A stretch of 64,000 bases of DNA from Prinia subflava (GCF_021018805.1 NW_026960611.1:1116001-1180000), one strand, 5' to 3'. Shown: positions 11,136 through 20,615, numbered from the stretch's first letter. Notes: generated from the letters alone by a model not told the origin. Translations and numbers: made by a program.

Positions 11136-11233
11136 AGGGTTGAGTGGGAGGTAGGTTTTCTCTGGAAGGGAAAAATAAACATTTTTTAAAACATGTTAAA
11201 AAGGTTCCTGTTTCTGCCAGAAGGAATCCACCT

Positions 11234-12001
11234 CTAAGGAGGTTCTTTCTCTTCCATCCGGCGGCGTCTTCTCTTTGAAGTATCAGTCACTTGCTTCTCG
11301 TCCCCTTCTGCTGGAGCTGGATTTTTGGGGACTAAATGTTTCACCCATTTCTGGGGAATCCACCGAGGGCCTGAGGGAGTAGCCACACACGCATAGCCAC
11401 GACCCCAGGTCACCAGCTCATAGGGACCTCTGGTTTCCCAAGTTTCAGGATCCCTAATCAAAACCGGTGGACGCTGAGACAATTTAAACTGATTGCCACT
11501 ATTAAAATGACGTACCACAGGTGGACTCATGTTTTCAAATGAACAGTTCAGAAAATTGATGGTGAACATGGCTTTGCAGAGCTTCTGCTGTGGTGTCATC
11601 CACGAAACCGAGGAGTTCTGCCTAGCCAGAACCTGTTTGAGCGTCTGGTGTGCACGCTCAATCACAGCTTGACCTGTGGGGGAGTGAGGGATGCCAGTTT
11701 TATGCTCCACTCCCCACTGCTGGACAAATTCTAGGAACTCCTTGGACACATACCCTGGGCCGTTATCAGTTTTGATTGTTTTTGGAATTCCCAACACTGC
11801 AAAGGCTTGCACTAGGTGCTGCTTGGCATGTATGGATTTTTCTCCTGCGTGGGCAGAGGCATACACTGCACCTGAATATGTGTCAATGCTCACATGAACA
11901 TATTTGAGGCGACCAAAACTAGGAATGTGTGTCATGTCTGTTTGCCATACCTCACAGCTGCCCAGGCCTCTGGGGTTAACCCCCATGCCCATCGATGGCA
12001 T
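11234..12001 (-). CDS. pol: Integrase catalytic core and C-terminal domain (pol, 3' part)
   Basis: 255 codons downstream of the in-frame stop at 12071. The catalytic triad is intact: D22 (QTDMTH), D79 (TDNGPGY) and E115 (VIERAH), with the D-D spacing and the 35-residue D-E spacing typical of retroviral integrases. The C-terminal part has the GPYELVTWGRGYA type segment before a basic tail. The zinc-finger Cys pair (TCPNCQ) is encoded between the stop and 12001. It would act on viral DNA ends in the nucleus, as part of a Gag-Pro-Pol polyprotein. The frame is continuous with the RT frame apart from the single TGA. Confidence 0.88.
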   Translation of the reverse strand: MPSMGMGVNPRGLGSCEVWQTDMTHIPSFGRLKYVHVSIDTYSGAVYASAHAGEKSIHAKQHLVQAFAVLGIPKTIKTDNGPGYVSKEFLEFVQQWGVEHKTGIPHSPTGQAVIERAHQTLKQVLARQNSSVSWMTPQQKLCKAMFTINFLNCSFENMSPPVVRHFNSGNQFKLSQRPPVLIRDPETWETRGPYELVTWGRGYACVATPSGPRWIPQKWVKHLVPKNPAPAEGDEKQVTDTSKRRRRRMEEKEPP

Positions 12002-12070
12002 GACCTGGAGCTGGCAGTTCGGACAGGTACCTACAATGGCTCGAGCCTGGCTCCGTGTTAGCTGGAATTG

Positions 12071-12073
12071 TCA
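12071..12073 (-). other. In-frame TGA within integrase zinc finger
   Basis: The RT/RNase H frame and the integrase frame are in the same phase (12071 minus 11234 is a multiple of three). This single stop is the only break between them. It separates the HH half of the zinc finger from the CC half. Confidence 0.9.
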
Positions 12074-13957
12074 GATCAGAGCTGGCACATTTTGATGGTA
12101 GTGTTGGTGACTCAGTTTTGCCTGTTGGAAGACATCAGGGAGATGTGCCTTTTCAACTGGGGCAGCAAGGGAGTCTGCCTGGCGATTCCCCTCTGCGATC
12201 TCACCTGGCAAATCAGTGTGTGACCTCACATGCATCACGTAAAACGGGTGCTGTCGATGAGAAACCAAATAGATTAGCTTTGAAAGCAACCTGAAGAGAT
12301 GTTCATTCTCTATTTCTTTGAGCACAGCCTGCTCCGCTCTGGACACTACTCCCGCCACATAGGCAGAGTCAGTTACCAAATTGATTGGTTCTGAGAACTT
12401 CTCAAAAGCTCTTACCACTGCGGCCAGTTCAGCCACTTGGGGGGATCCCTCCACAAACTCGACATCAGCTTCCCAATGCTGAGTCTGTGGGTTCCTCCAA
12501 GTCATCACCGACTTGTTTGAAGCCCCCGATGCGTCTGTGAAGACTGTGAGAGCTTTGAGTGGTCTCCGACTCCTTTTCTCATGAGGAATGAGGTGGAATT
12601 CCTCATTGAACAACTTGTGGGACGGGGCATGGACTGATATTTGTCCCCTGTAGCTGTCCAGAGATAATTGGAGACTGGCATTACTCTGCAGCAAATGCTC
12701 AAACATCTCTTTGGTCAATCTCTCAGGAGAGTTCTTTCCCTCCTCTGAAAGTCTGACCGGGAGGTGAATGCATGCAAAGTCACAACCTGCCAATTCACAC
12801 AATCTTACCCTGGCCTTCCGAATCAGCTGCGCTATCAGCTCCTGCGGCTCTGTGATGGTCTTGGATCTTTGGTGGGAGAGGAAAACCCACTCTATTATCA
12901 ACAGTGAATCTCTCTCTTCCTCGATCCATTGAAAGATCAAGCCATGCAGGTGTGGCAGTTTTCCTAGAACAATGAACTGGAAAGGCACCTTTGGCTCACA
13001 CCGGTGAGCCTGTCTCTCTGACAAGGCTTTTTGTACCTTTTCGATTGCTGTCTTCGCCTCTGGGGTCAGCTCCCTGGGAGATGTCAGCTCCTTCTCCCCC
13101 TTCAATAAATTGAAGAGGGGTTCTAGATCTTGATTTGTGAGGCCTAACCAGGGTCTTACCCAATTCAAAGACCCACACAGGGAGTGGAGATCTGCTAGAG
13201 TTTTTGGATTGCAACCAATTTCTAAGCTCTGTGGAACAACAGTCCTTGCACTGATTTTCAAGCCCAGGTATTTCCAAGGTGGCATCCTTTGAACCTTGTC
13301 CTCCTGTAATTGAAATCCAGCAGAGGTTAAAACTTTAACCACTAGGTCAAGCGTGTGTTGGAGTATAGAGTCATTGGGGCCACACACTAGCACATCATCC
13401 ATGTAGTGAAGGATGATGGCTTCTTTTCTCTGTGCGCGTACTGGAGACAGTAATGAGGCTACATATTGTTGGCATATGAAAGGACTCGATTTGAGACCCT
13501 GGGGAAGGACCCTCCAGTGATAACGCTTCATTGGGGCCTGTCTATTGACAGTGGGAACTGAGAAGGCAAACCTAGGGGCATCTTCAGGGTGCAATGGAAT
13601 TTGGAAAAAACAGTCCTTGATGTCTAAGACAGCCAATTTCCAATCTCGGGGGAGCATTGTTGGAGTGGGCATCCCTGGTTGGAGGGGTCCCATGTCTTCT
13701 ACTATTTTATTAATTTCTCTTAGATCATGGAGCAACCTCCACTTGTCCTTTCCCGGTTTCTTTATCACAAAGATCGGGAAATTCCAGGGGCTAGTTGTCT
13801 CCACAATGTGTCCCTGAGCCAATTGCTCTTCCACGAGTTTTTCCAGCGCCTTGAGCTTTTCTTTACTCAAAGGCCACTGTGCTACCCATCTGGGGGTGTT
13901 TTCCAACCACTTTAACTTCTGGGTAGGGCGCTCCACAGTGGCTACTTGCAAAAATCC
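12071..13957 (-). CDS. pol: Reverse transcriptase and RNase H (pol, 5' part), ends at in-frame stop
   Basis: About 626 codons entered by -1 frameshift from pro. The RT fingers/palm include the first catalytic Asp in VLDIKDCFF (about 110) and the active site YMDD (183-186). Connection and thumb follow. RNase H has all four acidic residues in place: D473 (FTDAS), E508 (VAELA), D528 (VTDSAY) and D593 (QADSLA). After RNase H comes the start of the integrase zinc finger, with its His residues (HQHYH, about 615-619). Then a TGA at 12071-12073 cuts the frame before the two Cys. YMDD and frame arrangement fit class II/beta-like RT. Translation would make RT-RNase H without integrase unless the stop is read through. 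Confidence 0.92.
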   Translation of the reverse strand, partial: GFLQVATVERPTQKLKWLENTPRWVAQWPLSKEKLKALEKLVEEQLAQGHIVETTSPWNFPIFVIKKPGKDKWRLLHDLREINKIVEDMGPLQPGMPTPTMLPRDWKLAVLDIKDCFFQIPLHPEDAPRFAFSVPTVNRQAPMKRYHWRVLPQGLKSSPFICQQYVASLLSPVRAQRKEAIILHYMDDVLVCGPNDSILQHTLDLVVKVLTSAGFQLQEDKVQRMPPWKYLGLKISARTVVPQSLEIGCNPKTLADLHSLCGSLNWVRPWLGLTNQDLEPLFNLLKGEKELTSPRELTPEAKTAIEKVQKALSERQAHRCEPKVPFQFIVLGKLPHLHGLIFQWIEEERDSLLIIEWVFLSHQRSKTITEPQELIAQLIRKARVRLCELAGCDFACIHLPVRLSEEGKNSPERLTKEMFEHLLQSNASLQLSLDSYRGQISVHAPSHKLFNEEFHLIPHEKRSRRPLKALTVFTDASGASNKSVMTWRNPQTQHWEADVEFVEGSPQVAELAAVVRAFEKFSEPINLVTDSAYVAGVVSRAEQAVLKEIENEHLFRLLSKLIYLVSHRQHPFYVMHVRSHTDLPGEIAEGNRQADSLAAPVEKAHLPDVFQQAKLSHQHYHQNVPALI

Positions 13958-14810
13958 TGGGGTGTTTTAGGAATGACCAATTGGACTCCCCACTGAGACA
14001 TGGTGTCCCTCCCCCACAGTGGGGCCTTATAATCTGCTACGAAAGGACGGACATTCACCACCTTTCCATCAGGTCCCTCAATTTGCACCACGTTTTTCGA
14101 AATCCTTGCCATTGAGATTCCTCCTATGCCCTGAAGTTTGCCTGCCACCGGCTGTAATTCCCAGTTCGAAGGCCACATGCTTTGTGGCAGAAGAGTAATC
14201 TCAGCTCCCGTGTCGAGCACTCCTGCCACTAGGAGGCGCTCTTGTCCACAAATGATGTTGCACATCATAGAGGGTTTAGGTTCCCCCACCACCTCTGTCC
14301 AGTAGACCTCTGGTGATTTACCGTCTGCTGTGATCTCTGCTGGAACCGGTATGGCTTGGGCAAGAATTTGCCCCGCTACCAGATAAAAGGGTGGGTGCAT
14401 ACAACGAGCCAACAACATGAGGCCTATTATTTTTCCCTTTATGGTCATGGGAGCTATCTCAATTTCCAAGGGTGTGTGTGCCGTGTCCCCAATAACAAAA
14501 TACTCACTGTCCAATCCCATGTGGTAAACCGTCAGGTCCTGTGAGATGTCAGACAGGTCAACTGTTATAACCATCCACTCAGTAGATCTGAAATGGAAAC
14601 CTTTGGTAGTTACAAGTCTAAAACGGCCAAGTGGCTGCCAAACCTTGTTAGTTGAGCATTTAACATTTACATTTTTCTGCACCTCCACACCCCGTGACCT
14701 GCCCTCCCCCCCCTTTTTCTTTAAGAGAGAAGCTTTTGCCAATGTGAGTCCCGCTACATTTATATCTTTGCGCGTTGTAGTATCAACAGCGGGCACGCGC
14801 TGTAAATTCA
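13942..14810 (-). CDS. pro: Protease with upstream dUTPase-like region (pro)
   Basis: Entered by -1 frameshift from gag. The 284-residue part after the first Met has an N-terminal region (about 50-155) that resembles the dUTPase-like segment of beta-retroviral pro frames in position and in its PFYLVAGQILAQA-type strand, although a full set of dUTPase motifs is not clear. The aspartic protease follows: active site LDTGA at 194-198, then the flap region and GIGG (223-226). It ends VIPKTPQDFCK with a stop at 13942, overlapping the pol frame. The enzyme dimerises and cleaves the viral polyproteins in the budding particle. Confidence 0.85.
13951..13957 (-). promoter_or_regulatory. pro-pol -1 ribosomal frameshift site
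   Basis: Minus strand GGATTTT, read G-GAT-TTT in the pro frame, five codons before the pro stop. Slipping back one base enters the long RT frame. The same class of heptamer is used at the MMTV pro-pol junction. Confidence 0.8.
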
Positions 14811-15782
14811 GTTTTTTTGTTTGTGGGATTTCTTCTGCTTCTGCGTCTGGGGGCAGGATCTGGCGAAGTGTCCTGGTTTCCTGCAGCGGAGGCAGATGAT
14901 GCGCTGCAGCTGGTCTGGTGGCATCTGTTGCCTGCTGGGGTGTGGTCCAGCAGGGGCTGTATGCTGTGGGTGTGTTGTTCCAGGATGTCTTTCAGATGTG
15001 CAGAACATTTCTGCCCGTCTGGAACAAGCTTCTATCATCTGGGACAGAGTAGGTGGAGGGTCCAAGGGGAGAGTGAGGATAATTCTACGACAGGTCTCAT
15101 TAGCATTTCTTTGAGCCATCTCTTTGATCAGCTCTGCCTGCACCACGGGATCTGGTATTTGGTGTTCCACCTGTGTCCTCAGACGATCAACAAACTGTAA
15201 GAAATTCTCCGTAGCAAATTGTTTAACATTGACATAACTTCCTTTCCCTTCCCTTGATGGTAGCTGATAAAACATTTTCTCTGCAACATTGCTAATCCTA
15301 AGTAAAATTGGTTTGGATAATACTCGGGTTTGTTTTTCGGGGCAAGCCCATGCACCTTCACCACACAGATGTTCAAATGTAATATCATTATTTTCAGTGT
15401 CCTTAGCCATATTAGGGTTTTGCTGAATCTCCTGTAAAAGTGTTCTTAAAGCTCTTTTCCACATATTGTCCCACAGATCATACTCTGAGGGAGATAACAG
15501 ACATCTGAATAAGTCTTTAATATCATTAGGAACCATTTCATTAGAATCAAATGTGGCTCTAAACATCCCTTTAAAGATGGGAGTGTCCCTCCCAAACTCA
15601 CGTTGTACTTTGCATAGTTCTTTCTTGTCTTGGTAGGAGAGTGGCTGGTATTGCCTAGAACCTTGCCTTCTACCTACATATGTAACAGGAGCTACAGAGA
15701 AAATGTGTTCATCTGCATTTGCCAAGGGTCTGGAAACTGCTGCTGATATCCCTGTACCCGGGGACACTGAAGTTACTGCGTT
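14808..15782 (-). CDS. gag: Gag capsid and nucleocapsid (3' part of gag)
   Basis: About 320 codons. The capsid C-terminal domain carries the major homology region (QFATENFLQFVDRLRTQVE, about 175-195 of the frame). A nucleocapsid Cys-His box follows (CLRCRKPGHFARSC), then a Lys-rich end. Only one clear CCHC box is seen. The frame stops at TGA 14808-14810, directly after the slippery heptamer. The matrix part upstream (15773-16603) is in another phase, so full-length Gag is not encoded without interruption. The frame stays open upstream of 15767, and its exact start cannot be fixed. Confidence 0.88.
   Translation of the reverse strand, partial: NAVTSVSPGTGISAAVSRPLANADEHIFSVAPVTYVGRRQGSRQYQPLSYQDKKELCKVQREFGRDTPIFKGMFRATFDSNEMVPNDIKDLFRCLLSPSEYDLWDNMWKRALRTLLQEIQQNPNMAKDTENNDITFEHLCGEGAWACPEKQTRVLSKPILLRISNVAEKMFYQLPSREGKGSYVNVKQFATENFLQFVDRLRTQVEHQIPDPVVQAELIKEMAQRNANETCRRIILTLPLDPPPTLSQMIEACSRRAEMFCTSERHPGTTHPQHTAPAGPHPSRQQMPPDQLQRIICLRCRKPGHFARSCPQTQKQKKSHKQKN
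14811..14817 (-). promoter_or_regulatory. gag-pro -1 ribosomal frameshift site
   Basis: Minus strand AAAAAAC read as A-AAA-AAC, immediately followed by the gag stop TGA. This is the classical beta-retroviral gag-pro heptamer. A downstream GC-rich stretch (ACAGCGCGTGCCCGCTGT) can form a stem that would stimulate slipping. Confidence 0.88.
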
Positions 15783-16603
15783 GGCAGTCCCTTGGGTGTT
15801 GGGAAGGGAGGGAGTGCTCTCTCCGTGCTGGCTGGGCAGCCCAGGCTGTCCCCCTCCCCCCGCCGTGTGGCAATCATACCCCCCGCCGTGGCCGTGCGGA
15901 GGGGGTGGGCCGGCCCTCTCCCTGCTGCCAGGGAGGCAGGGGGAGGAGGGGCCGGCCCTCTCCCTGCTGCCGCAACAGCCGGGAAGGAGGCAGGGGGAGG
16001 AGGGGTGGGGTGGGGCTGCCGGAGGCCAGCAGGGGTTGGCACAGGGGTATGGGGTGGGGGCGGGGACAGGGGGAGGGGGTAGGGGGGGAAGGGGTTGTGG
16101 GAGGAAGCTCGGGGCACATGGCAGCCGCCATTATTATCTGCCACGTGGAATGTGATCCCCAGGGGCTCTGCAGCCTGGCAGGAGTCCCGGGCCGCCGCTG
16201 CCCCCCCACCGAGACCATCCGGAGAGAAACTGGCTTTGTTAAAAGGATCCCGGGACAAAGGTAAACCCGGGTATAAAGGTGGATCAGAGGGAGGATTACA
16301 TGGGGAAAGTTTTTGCTCCTGGCTGGGTTTGCTTAACTCTAAAAGATGTTTACGAGCTTGCAAAAATATTGGGATAAATACAGAAGCGGCGTGATCATTA
16401 TTTTGGACTTTATCTGTGATCACAGTACCCACGTGGTCCCAAAAGGGAACAGTATCTATCTGTAACAATTCAGCTTCAGTAAATTCATGTTCTAACCAAC
16501 GAACAAATCGTTTTTGCAGCCTTTTGGAAATTTTAACGTTAATTAGAAGGTCCTGGAGTTGTTTTAATATACTCTTTTGAGGAGCCGATAGCTGTATGCC
16601 CAT
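15773..16603 (-). CDS. gag: Gag matrix and proline-rich region (5' part of gag)
   Basis: 276 codons starting MGIQLS, a good N-myristoylation signal (Gly2, Ser6). That fits a beta-type matrix protein (about residues 1-110) that targets Gag to the membrane. The second half is Pro/Gly/Ala-rich low complexity with PPxY-like and PSAP-like candidates only loosely present. The frame ends at 15773, in a different phase from the capsid frame (the net offset over the whole gag length is not a multiple of three). The frame change lies within the G/C homopolymer-rich stretch 15790-16100, so a true indel and an assembly error are both possible. Confidence 0.8.
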   Translation of the reverse strand: MGIQLSAPQKSILKQLQDLLINVKISKRLQKRFVRWLEHEFTEAELLQIDTVPFWDHVGTVITDKVQNNDHAASVFIPIFLQARKHLLELSKPSQEQKLSPCNPPSDPPLYPGLPLSRDPFNKASFSPDGLGGGAAAARDSCQAAEPLGITFHVADNNGGCHVPRASSHNPFPPYPLPLSPPPPHTPVPTPAGLRQPHPTPPPPASFPAVAAAGRGPAPPPPASLAAGRGPAHPLRTATAGGMIATRRGEGDSLGCPASTERALPPFPTPKGLPTQ

Positions 16604-17215
16604 GATTCGATATTATTGAAAGCTATTTGCTCAAAATCCAGCCTCCAGCTGCTACAGTCAGCTGTATGTAACTCCTGTGTCTCCTATAACCAGAGAGAAC
16701 AGGCGGGGAAAACTCGGGGGCTGCGGTTGCGTATTCGCGCCGTTTCTCCAGCCCCGGTGGCACCGGGGGGGTCCCCGCAGCCTTGCTTGACCGATGGGAT
16801 ACGTGCCCGGGCCGGGGTTTCCCCGAAAAGCAGGGCTTCCTATGCGGAGCCACTCCACGGGCCCGCGGGCTGCGGCAATCAGAAACGAAAGAAAAAAAAA
16901 GAAAAAAAAAATCCCAGCCGCTGGGTCCTAAAACCACCCGCTTGCTATAATTGCAAAGGTAAAATGACGCCCTCCCAGTTTGCGGTACCGATCAAACGGA
17001 GGTCTTTACCTGGTCCGTGGTATCATATGCTGAGTCAGAAGCAACTGAAGGTCCTGTCTTTTAGCTCACTCGTGGCTGGGCAACCACAAGCTACGAGCTT
17101 ATCCCTACCCACCTATAGCAACAACATGTGGCCAAAGTGGCTAGGGTAATTGAACTTCCCAAAAAGCTTATAAGACCCTGAAAGGTCTCCAGCTCCGCAT
17201 GGGTTTCTATATTTA
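16604..17215 (-). other. Untranslated leader of class II provirus
   Basis: About 610 bp between PBS and gag start, GC-rich at 16690-16870, with an A-rich run at 16886-16910. Probably contains the splice donor and packaging signal, which I cannot pinpoint. Confidence 0.6.
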
Positions 17216-17233
17216 AACCCAGGTTGGGGGCCA
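17216..17233 (-). promoter_or_regulatory. Primer-binding site, tRNA-Lys-like
   Basis: Two bases after the 5' LTR the minus strand reads TGGCCCCCAACCTGGGTT. It matches the Lys1,2 type PBS (TGGCGCCCAACGTGGG...) except at two positions in the first sixteen. This supports a class II, K-type assignment. Confidence 0.75.
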
Positions 17234-17235
17234 AT

Positions 17236-17561
17236 TGATATTTCCCTCCTTATTCCCCTCAAGGGTCTCAGCTAGCTCAGCCCTTCTCAGGCCTAGGAGG
17301 ATTATATCAAGAAAGACAGGATAAGGATTCAAAAGAGGCTCTCTTACCCTTTTTTGCTGCAAGTCTTTATTCCAGGATGATGTCCCAGGAGAGAGAGAGG
17401 ACGATCCCGGGGGACAGGGGTCTTTTCTCAGGGTTTCTGAGGGAGGAGCAAGCTGGCACACAGCCAATGGGGTCAGAAGGGGAAGGAAGGGTCAAACTAC
17501 ATGACAGGAGTTCCAGGGGTCCCTGAGGGAGAAGAAACCATTTCCCCAGGGGGATGTAACA
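17236..17561 (-). repeat. 5' LTR of class II provirus
   Basis: 326 bp, TG...CA ends on the minus strand, near-identical to the 3' LTR. AATAAA near 17368-17373. A canonical TATA box is not obvious. Confidence 0.95.
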
Positions 17562-17567
17562 ATAACA
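17562..17567 (+). repeat. Target-site duplication, right copy (ATAACA)
   Basis: Matches 9407-9412 exactly. Confidence 0.9.
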
Positions 17568-18024
17568 AAAATAGAGTAGAGTACTGCTTATAATTTTTGG
17601 TATGAATTTTGTGCAAATAAGATAAAGTTTTTCACATAACAAGATAGAACTTTTATGCTAGCAAGATAGAGATTTTGTGCTAATAGATATACTATATGCG
17701 TAGGGTTTTGATACTGCTTTTCATAGTTTTTCGTAGTTTTACAAACTTTAAAAATTGTACCTAGATTGGCCAGTGTGTAGATAAATATATGAATATGCAT
17801 TTGTAACTTACAGATAAAAAGCCTCTGGTTTGAAGGTGGAGGTATCGATCAATCAATCCGATCTATAGATCCAACCTTCACCTTCTGCAGCCTGGGGAAG
17901 GAGCCCTGCCAGGGAGCCAAATGGGATTTTAAAGTTACTATCTATTGTAGTCTTTGTCGCTTGGGATCAGGGCCCCAGGGTCCCTTTCCCCCTTGCGGCG
18001 CTTGTCGCCAGAGCTCTGGTCAGG
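17568..18024. other. AT-rich sequence then GC-rich transition, no gene
   Basis: No coding or repeat signature is recognised at 17568-17900. From about 17940 the sequence grades into the GC-rich tandem repeats that follow. Confidence 0.4.
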
Positions 18025-18300
18025 GCCGCTGGGAACTCTGCGCAGGTTTGGGACCCCAGGACCCCCCTTCCTGTCCTTGTGACCCTGCGGCCGGGAACCC
18101 TGTCTGGAATTCGTGACCTCGGGACCCCTCCCTGCCATCACGACCTTGCGGCCAGGAACTCTGCGTGGGTTCTGGACCTCAGGACCTCCCTTCCTGTACT
18201 TGTGACCCCGCAGCTGGGAACCCTGTCTGGAATTTGTGATCTTGGGACCCTTTTCTGTCACTGCAATCCCTGCGGCCAGGAACCCTGCTTGGGTCTGGAA
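18025..18300 (+). repeat. ~61 bp minisatellite, alternating two unit types
   Basis: About 4.5 diverged copies of a ~61 bp GC-rich unit (start marked by GGAACYCTG at about 18031, 18093, 18154, 18216 and 18277). Odd units carry GCGCAGG/GCGTGGG and even units GTCTGGAATT, giving a ~122 bp higher-order dimer. Open frames here come from the repeat. Confidence 0.75.
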
Positions 18301-18759
18301 ATTGGAGGTTGTTTTACCCGGAGGCTGTGGTGCTGTGTTCAGCTCTATGTTCTGACTGTTACTTTACTGGTATTTCATTTTTTAAAGACTTTATATTCAT
18401 AACCAATTGTAAGACCACTCATTTAGGACTCTCACACCTTCATATATATGCTTTCATGTAATAAACAACTTCATATAAGACTTTAAAATGTTCTTGGACC
18501 TTTAAGAACTATTAACCTGTAGAAACAGCCTTGGCAAATAACAGCAGCAACAACAAACAAAACCAGAAACCCAACAACAGCCTTCTCTCGTCTATCAAGC
18601 ACTTTCCCCTTTGGTGTAGTTATGATCTCTGCCAGAAGGGGTGTTGTTGGCTCCTGGCCAGGCAGGGCAGGTGTGATGAGTCTCCCATGGCTGCAGGGGG
18701 CACTGTAGTGCGAGCTCAGCTATGGGAGATAAGACAGAGAGTACAATGGAACTGATAAA
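18301..18759. other. Unassigned sequence
   Basis: AATAAA near 18460 but no gene context. Nothing recognisable. Confidence 0.35.
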
Positions 18760-19058
18760 GTAGCCTGATATCTTAGGCCTAATCGAGCAAAAACCATGGG
18801 ACAGACAGACACAGATAACTGATCCCTGGGGTAGAAGTGACCAAGAAACATGTAAAACTTTGTAATGATTACCAAGTAACTGATGTCATGAAGAATGTAT
18901 AACCAATGGGAAATTGTTACCAAAAATAGAATCCTATATAAGTGCCATACAAGAAAAACCCTATATAAATGCCTTGTATGCTCAATAAATTAGCTTCTGA
19001 TTAGAACTCAGAATGTCCCCATCTCTCAATCACTGATACTCAATTGCTTCTCTCCACA
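18760..19058 (+). mobile_element. Probable solo LTR with promoter elements
   Basis: CCAAT near 18902, TATATAA near 18943 and AATAAA near 18982 in LTR order on the plus strand, ending in CTCCACA. Layout resembles the LTR at 58719-59153. Start not fixed and no target duplication found. Confidence 0.5.
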
Positions 19059-19084
19059 CGGTAATGGCAGGTGTGCCAGAGGGA

Positions 19085-19830
19085 GAGATAAGAAAAGGGT
19101 CTTTCTTTACAAACCCACAGGGGCAGCTGGGCTCAGTGCCCCTCTGGATGATGAAATGGGCTGTAGCAGGAACCTCATAGTAGTGGCTGGAACAGCAGAG
19201 GCAGGCACACCCCAGGGTGGCAAACAAAATGTAACAGAAAACTCTGCAGCATTAGCAAGAACCATAGGGATTGGGCAGACACAGGGTGTTGGATTAGAGT
19301 GTAGAGAAAAAGCCCGAGGCAGAAGCAGAAAGCAGTGGGACTGGGCAGTGGCAGCCGGGCTTCTCTGTAGTAGCTGCCACAAGCAGCCAGGGAGATGTGC
19401 CCTCTGGGAAGGGTTTGGGGTCCCAGGTTTTTCCCGAGGTACCTGAGTAGATGGTGAGGGTCCTTTCCAGTGAGATTGGGTGTTAATAAGGTCCCAGTTC
19501 AACAACGGTAAAGAAGAAAGCAGTAACAGGCTAGACTCTGCAGTGGCAGCAAATTCTCCTGCGGTAGCAGCAGCTTGACCATTCCCCTCCGATTCCAACA
19601 GCAAGAGAAAGGAGCTGAGCCCAGCCCCCTCACCCCCAAGCCAAAATCTTGCAGTATCTCTGCCCTTCCCAAGAGAAAAGCCCCCAGCTAAGAAGCTGCA
19701 GCCAGCTGCACCCCTTCCTCTCACCTTTGCCACTTCTTTTGTCTCTTAAGTACCGGTTATCATCTCTTAGGCAACAGATGGGAGAAAACTCCCTGAGACA
19801 AAGGGGGGGAAAAAAAAAAAAGAAAAAAAA
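19085..19830 (-). mobile_element. Diverged ERVL-type LTR
   Basis: Shares blocks with the LTR at 25068-25806: the TTTCTTTACAAACCCACAGGG-like stretch near its left, GTGCCCCTC, and the CAGATGGGAGAAAACTCCCTGAG-like stretch near 19785. Weakly conserved. Confidence 0.5.
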
Positions 19831-20193
19831 TCCTAACCTCCACCAGTGGAGTATAGTGAAGTCCCATATTTCACAATATTTTAATTCAAAACCCAACTGC
19901 AGTAAAATTTCAGTTTGCAATGCTGAAAAAAGCTGTAACCACAAAAATAAGAGAAGGTTGAAGGTTAAAACAGAGTTCACTGTGCCAACAATTCAGAGCT
20001 ACAGATGATTATTAACCACCGAATTTCACACCCTCCCACTTCAACATGAAAAATCAAGTTGGACACATGAAAATCAAAAGCTTAGTGAAGTATGGTAGCT
20101 GTGATTTCTAGTTTTAACTGTGTTAATTAAAGCTACTATTCTTAAACATCCAAACTGACTACTTTGATAGCACCCAAGAACCTATCAAGGCAG
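19831..20193. other. Unassigned sequence
   Basis: AT-rich with an A-rich run near 19811. No gene seen. Confidence 0.35.
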
Positions 20194-20615
20194 TGTTGTG
20201 ACTTAGGAATGGTATTCCCCAATTGAGTGTTCCCACTAAAACACTCCAAACAACACTGCTTGCTCACTCCCCCCTATGCTTCCACCCTGTGACAGGATGG
20301 AGAGGAGAATTAGGAGTACTAAAGGAAAACATCACAGGTTAAGAACAATTTACTGGAAATAGCAATGAGATAAGGAAACAAACAGTAACAGCAACGATAT
20401 TAATAACAGGGTGTACAAGGGAGGCAAACGATTCACATGTGATTTGCCCACCACACAGAGCCTGGCAATATCAAATGGACCACCATGCTATGCGACCCTG
20501 AAGGGACCCCTTCCCCCATCTCTGGAAAATTATGTGAGGGTATATAGAATACAATCCAGGTCCTAGACATGCCCCCACCTGGCTACTGCAAAAAATAACC
20601 CTGTCCTGGCTGGAA
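20194..20615 (-). mobile_element. Solo LTR, family shared with 36873-37310
   Basis: Aligns along its length with 36873-37310, for example the shared block ATTCCCCAATT..GTGTTCCCACT near the left end. The orientation is inferred from the Lys-like PBS beside the other copy. Confidence 0.7.

Larger units (their letters stand above)
9413..17561 (-). mobile_element. Complete class II (beta-like) endogenous provirus
   Basis: An 8149 bp provirus on the minus strand: 5' LTR 17236-17561, Lys-like PBS, gag, pro with an upstream dUTPase-like region, pol (RT, RNase H, integrase), env, polypurine tract, 3' LTR 9413-9738. A perfect 6 bp target duplication ATAACA flanks it. The LTRs are equal in length and differ at about two of 326 positions, so insertion is recent. 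Separate gag, pro and pol frames joined by two -1 frameshift sites are the beta-retroviral layout. The env transmembrane subunit has the CX6CC motif of alpha/gamma-type envelopes, so the element is a mosaic. Breaks: gag is split in two frames and integrase has an in-frame TGA. It is inserted next to an older ERVL LTR fragment. Confidence 0.95.
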
